Source of the DNA: Ananas comosus | Lineage: Eukaryota; Streptophyta; Magnoliopsida; Poales; Bromeliaceae | Assembly: GCF_001540865.1 (NCBI RefSeq) | Contig: NC_033632.1 | Location: 1,339,220 to 1,403,219, forward strand | Direction of reading: 5' to 3' | Length of the DNA stretch: 64,000 nucleotides | Shown here: positions 10,978 to 22,156 of the stretch, piece by piece | Layout: every line of letters starts with the position of its first letter | How positions within the stretch are numbered: position 1 is the first letter of the stretch | Made by a program: the position numbers and the translations under genes | Notes under the pieces: model-generated | Seen by the model: only the letters and a program-made list of their open reading frames with translations | The model's database searches: none | Told to the model about the DNA's origin: nothing

Positions 10978-11157
10978 TTTTAAAAGTACTGAATTATTGG
11001 TGCTTGTGGGTTTTCGATTTTTTGAATTAAAAGATGTACGGTTATGATAATAATGGTCTTTTAGAGTTGAGTAAGCCGTTCGTTAAATAGTATAATTTAA
11101 CAGATAAAATGATAAAAAAGATAGATGCTTTTAAAAGCACTATAGTCGGACTCATAT
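10978..11157. mobile_element. Degraded family-C MITE
   Basis: Shares 'ttttaaaagtac.gaattattggtgcttgt', 'agatgt.cggttatgat' and 'ttgagt..g..g.t.gttaaatagtataatttaa' with the copy at 29,829-30,057. The right end ('gcttttaaaagcactatagt') is the inverse of the left. The element is shortened internally. Confidence 0.55.
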
Positions 11158-11412
11158 TTTATTAATATTTTATTCTCATTTACCGCTTAATTTGGGTCTA
11201 ATTGGAATGCTTGATCCGTAACAAGTCCTAAAGAGAGAGTTAGAGAGAGGAAGAAATTTGTTCCAACTTGTTGGACCATTCAACAATACAGGTAAACCCA
11301 AAAGGTAAAAGATATTTTTGGAATCTACCACCAACTCGTAATACATAGAGAAGGCTCCTTCAGAAGTTGACTCAACACCAATTTACACATCCCTCTATTA
11401 AGAGAGACAAGT

Positions 11413-11443
<31 letters not shown>

Positions 11444-11447
<4 letters not shown>

Positions 11448-13282
11448 GAAGGGGGATTCTGGAGGTGCACCTGGTGGATGCAAAGGGTCTTGCGGATACA
11501 GATTTCTTAGGTTTGTATTTAACTTTTTTTTGTATTTTTTCGCAGTAAAATTTGATAGATCTATTATTAATTTCTGGAGCTATTTGATTTGATTGATTGA
11601 TGAGAATTTGTGATCACAATGATTATTCATGGGTTACAATTAGTTGCAGGAAAAATAGATCCATATGTGTTGATTCAATACAGGAGTCAGGAGTGCAAGA
11701 GCAGCGTCGCACGAGGTCAATTTTAATCTTTGAGTTGTTCATTTCTTTCTCTCTTTTTTTTTCCCCCCTTTGAACTTTTTCTTTCTCCTTGAACTGATCG
11801 GTTCTTTTTTTAATGCGAAATCATTAGAAAATTATTGTTCTCTATATAGAAGTTCGGATGGATCTAATCGATTATTTGGTTGTAGTTAATTCAAGTTTAG
11901 TGGGTAAAATCATTATTAGTTCTCCCTACCCTTGTGCTGCGTACTAAGATCTTTTCACCGAGGAAAACCTATTATGGCTGATTTGTAAATTGCAATATTT
12001 CTAATGTTTTGTATTTACTTGTTTTATCATATTTCATTAGGAAAATTAATATTAATATATATATCATATATACTTTTCAGTATATTCTGTGTCATATCAC
12101 ATATGTCAACTACCAAAAAGAAATTGCGATATATGCTGTAAAATATTGATGGTGTCGTGATCCACACTTTAAAATATTTGTTATATAAGGCCAAGTTGAG
12201 TTTTATAATCACAAAAGGAATGAAACGAAAAAGAAAAAGGAAATCAAACATGCAGGTCAGATTCTAATTATCACAAGCACAAGCATTTAGGAGGCTGACC
12301 TTTTCATTGCATTATGAACTCGTCAGCGATATTAACACATCAATTTTTTATCAGAGATATATATAAGATTCATCGATTTCATCAAATTCAGTCATTGAAT
12401 AATAATCAGTTTTAATGAATTTATCTGTCAATATCACAATCAACTATGTTAATACGTACATACAATGTTTTCAAAACTAGAGAAAAAACTTGAAATTGTG
12501 GTAGTATGGTTTCTGCTCGAGTGGATTTTCGACTTATATCTAAATATATAGAAGTTTCCTTTGATTAAGTGTAGGCCAAGGGAGGAACCCTTCATGGAAT
12601 GAAACATTCAAGTTCCAGGTGAATTCTCAAGGCTCCAACATTCAACACAAGCTCACCCTCAGGGTAATGGATCATGACACCTTCTCCCGCGACGACTTCA
12701 TCGGCGAAGCTACGTAAGTGAAACCCCCTAGTTTTGCTGTTGCGAGACACAAATGTTAATTTTTCGACGGGTTAAGTTGCACTAACAGTTCATCAATTCT
12801 TTGCTTAGCCACAGTTTAGCTTTTGGCCTCTAAATATATAGACTATAATTGACCACTTACATAAGTTTAACAAGTTGAATCCCTTAAATTTAAAGGTTGA
12901 GGATCAAAGTAAAATTAACATAGAGTTTACGAATCAGCGATCGATTCAATCTATGTACCTTTACTACTTATTCGAATATTGCTTCGGTTTGTTGATTTTA
13001 AGTGTTTGTGATTAGGATCAACGTGACTGATTTGATCGCGATAGGGATGGAGAAGGGATCTATAGAACAACATCCTACCAAGTACAACGTAGTACTCGCG
13101 GACCGAAGTTATTGTGGGGAAATTCGAGTTGGCATCAATTTTAAAGCAAAGGTATGCCTATAAGTTGGTTCAAATCGTTGCGGTAACTATTTTATTCCTT
13201 GTTACGATCTTCGTATTATTCTCAGATGCAAGAGGAGGGAGAAGAAGAGCTCGGCGGGTGGAAACATAGCTTTCGTGCGTGA
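11444..13282 (+). CDS. Small C2-domain Ca2+/lipid-binding protein (elicitor-responsive / PP16-like)
   Basis: Five exons (11,444-11,510; 11,650-11,715; 12,575-12,713; 13,016-13,151; 13,226-13,282), all with GT-AG introns in matching phase, give 465 nt or 154 aa. The protein is essentially one C2 domain: residues 1-30 contain [20 protein letters not shown], with candidate Ca2+ ligands D20 and D26; WNETFKFQV is the strand-4 signature; and [17 protein letters not shown] supplies the second loop (D77, D79, D84/D85). A short acidic, Glu-rich C-terminal tail follows. This size and layout match plant elicitor-responsive proteins and the 16-kDa phloem protein PP16, which bind phospholipid in a Ca2+-dependent way. 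The ATG follows a (GA)n 5' leader and is the first in-frame start. The 3' end (13,226-13,675) reappears inverted at 17,338-17,815. Confidence 0.9.
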
Positions 13283-13679
13283 AAATGGTTAGAATTCGGC
13301 CGAAACTCTCGAGCATTTATCCATGGTTGTTCAAAGATGTAAAAGAGTTATGTGAGGAATGTATCAAGGATGTACACATTTAACATCCCTTTTTATTTTT
13401 TTCCACCTTTCTTTTAAACTCCCTTGAATGAAGATTTGATAAGGTTATTGCTTGTTGTAGCTAGATATAGTTTGTTAAAGTGAAAAGGAAAAAAAAAAAA
13501 TTGTAAGAATTTGAGTATGGAGATGATTAGATGAATCAAGCCGTAGCATTATTGAGTTTGTGAAATGAGAGACACTGCATTACTCTTTATTTAGAATATG
13601 GGCTTAAAGTTGTCCAATTTGTTCATTAACAATGATAAAAAAAAATGAAGCAATTTTTCTATATATATATATATATATA
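13226..13679 (+). repeat. Inverted-repeat arm 1: last exon and 3' flank of the C2 gene
   Basis: Holds the last coding exon, 3' UTR and downstream AT tract. Its reverse complement, with scattered small indels, is at 17,338-17,815. It ends at a single N at 13,680 in a (TA)n tract. Confidence 0.85.
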
Positions 13680-13680
13680 N

Positions 13681-13845
13681 GGATGGGGAGATGTGAGATT
13701 GAGATGATGGTGGTAGGTAGTGGTAGGCGGTGATAGGTGGAATAGTATTTGCTCCAAAGACTATTAGTAATCAAGGAGTAGATCCAAGGGATAGAAACTT
13801 AGAAACACCAAGGGGTTGGTGCTTCTAAAAATATTCTAGCTAAAT

Positions 13846-13850
<5 letters not shown>
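13681..13850 (-). mobile_element. Truncated family-D MITE
   Basis: Reverse-complement similarity to the right two-thirds of the element at 29,563-29,778: the 'gatgatggtggtaggtagtggtagg' region (equivalent to ccaccacctaccaccatcat), then 'tagatccaa..g.ta.aaac' and a terminal 'aa.atattctagct'. The missing end coincides with the ambiguous base at 13,680, then (CT)n(AT)n follows on the right. Confidence 0.65.
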
Positions 13851-13883
<33 letters not shown>

Positions 13884-14089
13884 AGTGAATATTTTTTTTA
13901 TTTTATCTATTCTTAGAACTCGAATCTTAATTTTGTTTTGGTGTTGTCTAAGACTCTACATTATCTACTATATATTATGATATTTTCAACAGTAAATTAT
14001 ATTATAGTTTTTTAAAAATTATATGTATGTATTTGTGTTTGAAAAGTATAAGAACTAAAAAAAAAAAAACTTCTTGAGAGTAACCCATA

Positions 14090-14118
14090 CTAGTGAAGGC
14101 CCCCGCTTCGCCGCGGGA
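14090..14118 (-). mobile_element. Helitron 3' terminus (hairpin plus CTAG)
   Basis: On the minus strand the sequence reads cccgcggcgaagcggg (5-bp stem CCCGC/GCGGG), then ggccttca and CTAG, followed by host T. A GC-rich hairpin about 8-12 nt before a terminal CTRR, inserted 5' of T, is the diagnostic Helitron 3' end. The body would extend to higher coordinates, into the AT-rich 14.1-17.3 kb region. The 5' TC end was not identified. Confidence 0.6.
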
Positions 14119-17100
14119 AATTTACGCAATTTCTAAAATTTTTTAAATAGATTATTCAACATTGTTTGCTAAAGTTGGTTATAAAAATTAAGTAAAACCA
14201 AAATGAATAATTAAATATTTAAAATTTAAAATTTTTTATTATCCAAAATTTTTAAATGTAAATTTAGAATATAAAATGTTCAAGCTTAAAATTTAAATTT
14301 TAACATATGAAATTGAAATCTCAATATTTGGAATTAAATATTTGAATTTTTTAAATTCAATCTATAATTTAATATATATTTAAAATATTGAAACTTGAAA
14401 TTTGAAATTTAAAATTTAAAAATCTTATATTTTATCTTAATTACTAAAACTAAATTTTAAAAGTTTACAATTTTACTTTTCCATACTTTGCTTCTATATA
14501 TATAATGAAGTGTTTTATTCCCATTTCATAGGCTGACTACGTTAAACCGTTGGTTTCTCCATTGATTTCTCTCGTTGTTCGGGTGAGACTCTCTCTTCGA
14601 AACGCATCTTCTGTAGGTACTCTGGTGCTGTGATCTGTCAGTCTTTTTGAACATATGGTTGTGGATGCTTCTCACTAACTTGAGCTTATAGACCACCAAC
14701 ATTTTTATCTGTTTGCTTTCATCTCGATTTCTTTCTGAGCTGCTCATCGGACAGTAATGTTTCATCGATCTCTGATTTTTTTCGCTTCTACCGGCGGAGC
14801 TTTAGATTAACAGTCTTTGCACGATCGATCGCAATCGAAGTGGACTGAAATAAGCTCCCGAATTGGGTAGATAACTTTGCATCATATTGGGGGATTTCTC
14901 ACTAGGTTTTCTTAGGATTTTTTGTACTCGCTGTGCTGCCGACGCTCAGTTGCATAGTTGGATACGGCACAATCTACCTCCTGAAAGAGAAGGTCCGCAC
15001 AAGACATCGAGTTACCACAAATATTATTCGGTTGTTGCGCTCACAAATTGATGCAACGAGAGTTGTAAGTATGACTCTTAACTAAGTTTTTACAGACTGA
15101 ATTGTGTTCGGGAAAATGACTTTTTATTGTCTAGGTAGCCTGTAATTTGCAAAATTCTGAAAATGTTCCTGTTTCTTAGGACTCAGTTGGCTGTTTAACA
15201 GCATGCCTCTCTTAAGTTCTAAGCTTGCTCTAAGCCTATATTTATTATGAAAATCAATCTACATAAGTAACTTGGTCTATTTGAGATTAACAACTCCACT
15301 CTGCATCTATTTGAAAGCTTTTTTTGTGAAACTGCAAGATTCTAACGTTTCGGGTTTGTCATAATTTCATCTTTGAATATTGTTGGCAAAGATTATTCTG
15401 ACTATATTGTTTTCATATTTCTGTTTTTTTGTTTTAGTTTTTTCTGTAGTCGTTGGTTGATACATCGCTACATAAAAATCATATGTCCTCTCTATGAAGC
15501 AGTTTTCTATTGGGCTGATATATGTTATTTCGTTTGAGAAATGCGAATGATCATTGCCACTGTGTTATTGGCGCAGAGTAGGTATGATAATGTGGATATT
15601 CTGCACTGGATTCATTAGTTCCTATTTGACGCAACCGCATTCTTGCGTACTGTGAAAGGATGAACTTTTGGTGTGCTGCATCAATGTGGAAGTGGGATCT
15701 AGCATAAAACACGCTAGTGCTGGGACGAAAAGAAATAGGTAAATTGAAGGTGCTAAGTTTATTTTTTATTGCATACCGTCGTGGGGATAATCCCGCCTGA
15801 ACCCGTCGGGCTGAGCCGCCGGGCGATTGTTTTGTTGAAGTCAATAATTGACTGCAAGTAATTAGTTTGGCTCTGTTAAGTTATTGTGATCCTTTCAGAA
15901 ATAGTTAAGATACGATTATTTTGATTCTATTACAACTGAAAATATGAATTGAGTTGATGGTAAGATTATATTATAGCATACCCACGCCACGCATCAAAAA
16001 AATAAAAAATAATGAAGGAAAAAACATACTTATGGCGTTTGTCTCTAATGTTCTATTGTAAACAATCTAATGCCAAACTCAGAAAAGAAAGATAAGAAAA
16101 TCGTCATACAGAAAAAGTTGTATATAACAGAGGGGATTAAGTTCTAATATAAGTTCTCATGTTGTGATAATAAACAGAGGGACGTTAAGTTAGCAATTAC
16201 TAATTTGCATTAACTTTTCCATTTGCATGATATTAATCGGACAGACAACTTTCAGCAGCAGCCGTGACCAACTTTTGTTGGGGCGGATCCTATTGTACAA
16301 AGATGAGACGAAATTTGGTTTTGTGTTCACTAAAAAAAAAGTATTGCAGAAGGAGGATGGTCAGAATATCAAATCTTTATTTGGTCATATGGACTGTTAA
16401 AGGCGTCTACAGAATGCAGTAGTTTTTGCGCAGGAATCACGGAAGCATGGAATCATTAGTTTTTACTTCCTTATAACTGTCAAAACAAGTTTATTTGCTT
16501 TTGCTATGTGTCTAAACGAAACAAAATGTCGTTATCATAAAATTTTTTGGAGTCCTATTTGTTGTTAAACCAGTCTAATATAATTTGCTAATTTGACTTT
16601 CGGAGTACTTTTATCTGGTCCTCTGTTTTTGTGCACATTGTTCTTTTGTCTTTTCATATGATGTCGCCTAGATCAACATTGTTGTATTGAGATTCGGATT
16701 ATGAATTGTTAACATTCCATAGTTAATGATTTATGAATATTATTCTAGAAATTTTCTGATTGTGTTTGGTTGGGGAGGAGATCCTAAATGTGAATAGTCG
16801 CCTTTTCGCGCATTATACCCCACAAACACCATTCGTCCTCACAAGTGTCAGAATATACGTACGGTAATATGGGCTTATCATGACCATTTATCTAACTCCT
16901 TACCCTTACAACTCAGTTATTCTGCCAAGTTTGGTCGAAACTGCGAAAAAAAATAAACTGCTAGGGAAGTTTGAACAAGGTTAATTGTATTTTTCCCTAT
17001 ATCTTCATAGAGAATTTGAATTCCGTAGCTGAATTTCCTGCTATTGCTTAGCTGAACTTTGAATAATCTACCTGGGCTTTCGATGCATGTAAAGTTTAAA

Positions 17101-17312
17101 ATGTTTAGAATTCGGATCTGAACTAACGATCAGAATTTTTGATGGCGTTATAAAAGGGTAGAATTCAGAATTCGAGATTACATCAACGAATATTTCCCGG
17201 ATTGCCAGTAATATAATAAAGGTTAGGAATATACTAAAACATTTAGAATTCAGAAAATTTAAAATACATAAATGTGGAATATTTCACCAATTTAAACTGA
17301 AATTAAAATGTT
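14119..17312. other. Unannotated 3.2 kb, possible Helitron body
   Basis: 14,119-14,510 is AT-rich low-complexity (aaattt iterations). From about 14,520 to 17,000 the base composition is more balanced and gene-like, but no open frame has recognisable domains and no Rep/helicase motif is visible. The open frame near 15,551-15,844 (minus) is not supported by any family. The region ends at an N gap. Confidence 0.4.
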
Positions 17313-17337
17313 NNNNNNNNNNNNNNNNNNNNNNNNN
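17313..17337. other. Assembly gap (25 N)
   Basis: Run of exactly 25 N immediately before the inverted copy of the C2 gene's 3' end. Confidence 0.98.
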
Positions 17338-17815
17338 ATATAATATATATAATATAGAAAATTGCTTCATTTTTTTTATCATTGTTAATGAACAAAGTTG
17401 GACAACTTTAAGCCCATATTCTAAATAAAGAGTAATGCAGTGTCTCTCATTTCACAAACTCAATAATGCTACGGCTTGATTCATCTAATCATCTCATACT
17501 CAAATTCTTACAATTTTTTTTTTCCTTTCACTTTAACAAACTATATCTAGCTAAACAAGCCCAATAACCTTATCAAATCTTCATTCAAGGGAGTTTAAAA
17601 GAAAAGGTGGAAAAAAATAAAAAGGGATGTTTAAATGTGTACTCCTTGATAATTCCTCACATAACTCTTTTTACATCCTTAACAACCATGGATAAATGCT
17701 CGAGAGTTTCGGTCCGAATTCTATACCATTTTCACGCACGAAAGCTATGTTCCACCCGCCGAGCTCTTCTTACCTCCTTCCTCTTGATCTGAGAATAATA
17801 CAAGATCGTACAAGA
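17338..17815 (-). pseudogene. Inverted partial copy of the C2 gene 3' end
   Basis: The reverse complement matches 13,226-13,675, including the last exon (compare 'ctcggcgggtggaacatagctt') and the 3' UTR ending in the (TA)n tract. Small insertions and deletions are scattered through it, one of which frameshifts the exon. Only the last exon is present. The adjacent N gap and the indel pattern suggest a misjoined allelic or unpolished contig end rather than an old pseudogene. A genuine inverted duplication cannot be excluded. Confidence 0.75.
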
Positions 17816-17849
17816 TAAAATAGTTAGCCGAACGATTGACAACATCTCT

Positions 17850-17850
17850 C

Positions 17851-17893
<43 letters not shown>
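17850..17893. repeat. (GA)n microsatellite
   Basis: About 40 bp of pure GA adjoining the left end of a family-B MITE. Confidence 0.95.
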
Positions 17894-18410
17894 TGTAGGG
17901 CTATTATACTCTTATGAGTATAGAGCCCTTCGTACTCATAAGTTGTTTTCGATATTGGAGTTTTCAAATCGACGATCCACACTGTTAAACATGATCTAAA
18001 GTATTTGAAACTTCTAAAAAATAAATTTCGTAATTTTTTAAAATCATTATAAAGTCCATCAAGCGGGTATAAAATGAACGGTTAAAATTGAACGACATCC
18101 AAAAAATGGATAATCGGATCATTCAATTTAAAATCGGAATTATTGATCTTTATTTAGATAGTGAATAGAATTTTCTATCAAAAATTCAACCTATTCCGAT
18201 TCTTTTTCACCATTAAACTAGCAAATATCTAATACCGGTTATTAAAAATTGTCAATTTTGTGAGCTTTTGATCGTAAGGTAAGTGATATCGAAAAATACT
18301 GTAGATAATATTTAACGGTATGAATCGTCGATTCGGACACTTTATCATCGAAAATAATTTATAAGTACAAAGGCGATCGTACTCATAAGAGTACTATACT
18401 AGCCGGACTC
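17894..18410. mobile_element. Long-TIR MITE, family B
   Basis: Left TIR gtagggctattatactctta with 'tgagtatagagcccttcgtactcataag'; the right end 'cgatcgtactcataagagtactatactagcc' is its inverse. The internal 'tccatcaagcgggtataaaatgaac' matches the copy at 5,133. About 517 bp, non-coding, flanked by (GA)n and (TA)n. Confidence 0.8.
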
Positions 18411-18845
18411 TATATATATATTTATAGAATTATATATAATCTACTTCATTATAAATGCTAGCTTGTGGGCTACACCAAAGTTATATTTTGGTATTTGAAC
18501 AATAAAAAGAAAGGGGTACAGAACAATCCAAAATACATACTTGGCTGTCCGTTTGTGAGTTGATCCTAAAATAGCGCAATTAAAGCTATGGATGATTCAA
18601 AATTTACACTTTGTTTCACTTCACCATTCATAAGAAATATTGTTAATAAAATTTAACAGATCAACGGCAATTCCCTCAATATAAAGGCCACTTTCGCAGA
18701 AGCTTCTCGGCTTATCCCACTAGTTAGTATGTAGGCCTCTGGATCAAAGAAAAGGTACTACGGCCCACTACATATACGTATGTATATTTGTAGCTTGCCA
18801 AAGTTTATTATATATTATAGCATGATAATAATAATAATAAGAAGA
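18411..18845. other. Intergenic, no feature seen
   Basis: AT-rich spacer ending in a short (ATA)n tract; no gene or repeat recognised. Confidence 0.5.
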
Positions 18846-19070
18846 ACTAAGCTGGATTACTATTAGCACCAATGATTTGGTAATATTAAATTTTCTATCG
18901 TTGGATTAAAAGATGTGCGGTTATGATGATATAGGCCCCCTAGAGTTAAGTGCGTGGTTAATTGAATAGTATAATTGAACGAATGAAAATAATAAAAAAA
19001 TAATCTAACGGCAGAAAACTTGATAGCACCAAATACTTTGTGTTATCGATAGTATCTCAGCTGGACTCAT
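18846..19070. mobile_element. Family-C MITE
   Basis: Starts 'aagctggattactattagcaccaa' and ends with the inverse 'ttggtgc'-like block plus 'gatagtatctcagctgg'. The core 'ggattaaaagatgtgcggtta' and 'gaatagtataatt.aac' is shared with the copies at 29,829 and 26,455. Confidence 0.65.
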
Positions 19071-19293
19071 AATAATAATAAGTATAAATTTTCCAAGCTT
19101 CCCACGTTGAACAAATGAAAGGGACCTTTCACAACAAGCAACAGAAACAATTGAATATGGGGACCGATATGGTAACACTTTCATAGAAAGTTCCTTGGCA
19201 CTGTTTTTTATATGCATGATAATGGATAATGCAATATATATTCCTGATATTTTTTAGGATATCGAAATGGAACTAGGATTGATTTGCAGAATT

Positions 19294-19545
19294 TTAAATC
19301 TCTGTTCGAACTTCGAAGAAGTGATTCAACCTCGCAACTAGGATTGATTCAAGCCTGGTATTTTTATCATCGAATCTGATCAAATGTATACGTATTGCGA
19401 ATATTTTTATCGTCGAATCTGGTATTTATAAATCTCTGTTCGAACTTCGAAGAAGTGATTCAACCTTGCGACTAGGATTGATTCAAGCCTGGTATTTTTA
19501 TCGCCGAATCTGATCAAATGTAAACGTATTGTGAATATTTTTTAA
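19294..19545. repeat. Two-copy tandem repeat, 135-bp unit
   Basis: 'taaatctctgttcgaacttc' starts at 19,294 and again at 19,429. Each is followed by 'gaagaagtgattcaacct' and 'gatcaaatgta.acgtattg'. The copies differ by a few substitutions. It lies about 240 bp beyond the expansin stop codon. Confidence 0.85.
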
Positions 19546-19785
19546 AAAAATTATTGCATATTAATATCATATATGATTTTCATTATCATTGCCATTAGTA
19601 CACATCATCATAAGCAGCTGCGGGCTACACTCTCTCTCTTTAGTGCTGCAGCCACTTCAGCCACTGTCACTCAATCTCTCCCTCTCCGAACTACATATGC
19701 CAAAATCAAAATTAGGCCGCCAAAATTACTTAATAATAATACTTGAGTTCGAAAATTCTCCCAGATTATTCTTAAAAAAAATTAA

Positions 19786-20197
19786 TTAGAATCGAAAATT
19801 TTTGCCCACGAAGGTTTGGCCGAATTGCCAGTTGGCGGCGACGGCGTTCCAGGAGGTGGAGGTGCGGCGGTCACCCGCAGTGACGCGGAAGGAGAGGGAT
19901 TGTCCCACCAGTACTGCATTGGACTGCCAATTCTGGCCCCAGTTCCGGCTCATCGCCATCCAATCAGTCCGCGACCCCTTCACGCTCACTCGCACCACGT
20001 CCCCCGAACCGGCCACGTTCGTGATCAGTACCAAATTGAAGTACCGGAACCCGTTTATCGTGAACCGGATCCCGCCCGCCTTCCGGCACGGCACCCTGCA
20101 CGAACCAAAATCCAACAGTCCGGACCAGACGGTCCAATAATATTTATTAGTAAAATATTATTTTTAAAAAAATTATTTAATAAATTTGATCCGTTTC

Positions 20198-20247
<50 letters not shown>

Positions 20248-21473
20248 AAATAATAAATTATAAATAGAAGCGGGGGTAAAATTGTCAAAGTGAAAGAGGG
20301 AGGTGCGTGGGAACATGTGCCCTCGTCTTGTCCATTAGCGGCGCCTCACGCGTTTCTCCGCTCTCCTCGAAAGTTTCGTTGGAAAAAATAGTCGCATTTT
20401 TTTCGCAAGAGCGTTACGGTACAATGGGCCAATGGCACATCACTGATATTCCCCGAGTAACGAACGAAAGGGAAAGTAAGTTTTGTACGTAAAATATAAA
20501 TTTCATATTTTCTATAAAAAATTTAAATTTTTTAAAAAGACTTATAAAAATAAAATAATAAAATTCATATATAAGTGAAACAAGGAGGCCCCGAAAATAA
20601 ACGTAGAAATAAAGACGTAAATCTAAAAAAAAAAATTAAAGAGCTTTTAATAAGAAGATTATAATAATTTATTTCTTTGACTTGGACAAATATTATAATA
20701 TATAGCAAATTTTATATTACTATTATATTTTATTTCCTAACAATTTTGTATTTTAATTTTTTTTAAAAAAATTAAATAAAAATATTAATACTATATTTAA
20801 GTAATATGTTGTTATATGATTAAATTATCATAAATTTTACGTGGCGCGAACGTTACAGAGGAAAAAAAAAAAAAAAAACTAAATTAATAAAGAGCTAGTT
20901 TACCTGCGGTAGGAGACGGGGACGATGCCGGCACGGTACTCGGCGATCCTGAGGAACATGGGCATGGCGAGGTCGAAGTGGGGGCGCGGGGGATTGCACC
21001 AGCCGCCGTCGTCGGAGGGGAGGGCGTAGTTGGGGGGGCAGAAGTTGGTGGCGGTGATGAGGATGGAGGGGCTGCCGGCGTGGCACCACCGCGGGTCGTC
21101 CGCGCATTTCAGCTCGAAGCACGCCCCGCAGCTCTCCCCCGAGTTGAACAGCGCCGTGCTCAGCGCCGCCGTCTCCACCCCGTATCCCTCGCTATACAAA
21201 TTCCCATACCCGCATGCACCCCCTACGTACCCATCCCCACACACACGCACACACATTTAAAAAAATAATAATTTTATATAATTTAACATGCATGGTATTA
21301 CAAAAATACGTACCCATGGTGCCGGAGGCGTCGCTGCCGCCGTAGAAGGTGGCGTGGGCGCTCTGCCAGGGGCCGCCCGCGTAGACTCCCGGCACGCGGG
21401 CGTCCGCTCGGTGGGAGAGTACGAGCAGGGAAATAGTCATCAGCAGAGTAAGGAAACAGAGCATAGTCGACAT
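19786..21473 (-). CDS. Alpha-expansin (EXPA), complete
   Basis: Three exons (21,314-21,473; 20,904-21,222; 19,786-20,095) join in phase to 789 nt, 262 aa, the usual EXPA length. Expansins are secreted and loosen cell walls non-hydrolytically during growth. Residues 1-25 form a hydrophobic signal peptide ending RADA. The double-psi beta-barrel domain shows [20 protein letters not shown], conserved cysteines ([14 protein letters not shown]) and the HFD motif at 135-137. The C-terminal CBM63 domain shows [20 protein letters not shown] and ends in WQFGQTF. The second intron (about 810 bp) is AT-rich, in contrast to the GC-rich exons. A (ATT)n array lies within the region just before exon 3. The ATG is the only start that supplies the signal peptide. 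Confidence 0.95.
20197..20243. repeat. (ATT)n trinucleotide array in an expansin intron
   Basis: About 15 uninterrupted ATT units on the plus strand inside the second intron of the expansin gene. Confidence 0.95.
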
Positions 21474-21564
21474 TGTCGCTTATGTTTAGGGAGAGAGAGA
21501 AAACGGGGGAGGAGAGAGAGTAGTGGAGATATGGGGATGAGTGAGGAGGTGTGTAGGCGAAGCC

Positions 21565-21573
21565 GTATTTATC
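21565..21573 (-). promoter_or_regulatory. TATA-like box of the expansin gene
   Basis: On the minus strand the sequence is GATAAATAC, about 92 bp upstream of the expansin ATG, followed by a CT-rich leader (CTCTCTCTCC). Position and composition fit a plant core promoter. This is an inference from sequence only. Confidence 0.5.
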
Positions 21574-21986
21574 AGCGAATGTGTGTAGTGGTGTTAGTGG
21601 GAAGAGAGAGAGAGAGAGAGAAGTGGAGTACTGATTTGCGCCTTTTGCTAAAAGAATAAACGAGGAAAAAACAAGTCCCGTACGTGTTGTATACTTCTTT
21701 AATTACATCTAAAAATATTAAAATTTAAATAAAAACTTTTCAATTTTTAATAAAAAATTCTATCCATTTCTAACATACACATAACGTTAACATAAATTTT
21801 TGAATATTAATCTTGAAATTGTATAACCGTCTCTTCGAAATTGAGTGAGGATAAATTTTATTTTTTTGGTGCATGTACCCTGCCAAAACTACTTAAAGAT
21901 ATTTTTTGTATAGTTACTAACAGTTAAGAATTTTTAGAAATATGGTTACAGATCTTAACTTTATAAATAAATGTATGTGGGTATTA

Positions 21987-22144
21987 TTTTTATTTTTTTT
22001 TGAGAGATAAATAACACGCTACCCGCTTCGTTTATTTTATTTAGAAATAAATTTAGCGAAAAAATGTGAATCAATTAGAATTCGAATTTGAAATCTCGGG
22101 TACTAACCACCAAATTCTTTGTCACTTGCTCTAGGGACGGTCGA
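21987..22144 (-). mobile_element. tRNA-derived SINE with target duplication
   Basis: On the minus strand it starts at 'gaccgtccctagagcaagtg' and contains a B-box-like 'ttcgaat', then a non-tRNA 3' part ending near a T/A-rich tail (plus-strand poly-T at 21,987). A near-perfect duplication flanks it: 'tatgtgggtatta' at 21,974-21,986 and 'tatgtgggtata' at 22,145-22,156. The same element occurs at 26,146 and 30,144. Confidence 0.75.
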
Positions 22145-22156
22145 TATGTGGGTATA

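Noticed and set aside
15551..15844. 97-codon minus-strand frame
   Set aside because: No recognisable domain and no splice or promoter context; it may be part of captured DNA in the Helitron-like region.
20895..21268. Overlapping frames on both strands across the expansin exons
   Set aside because: GC-rich shadows of the expansin reading frame.
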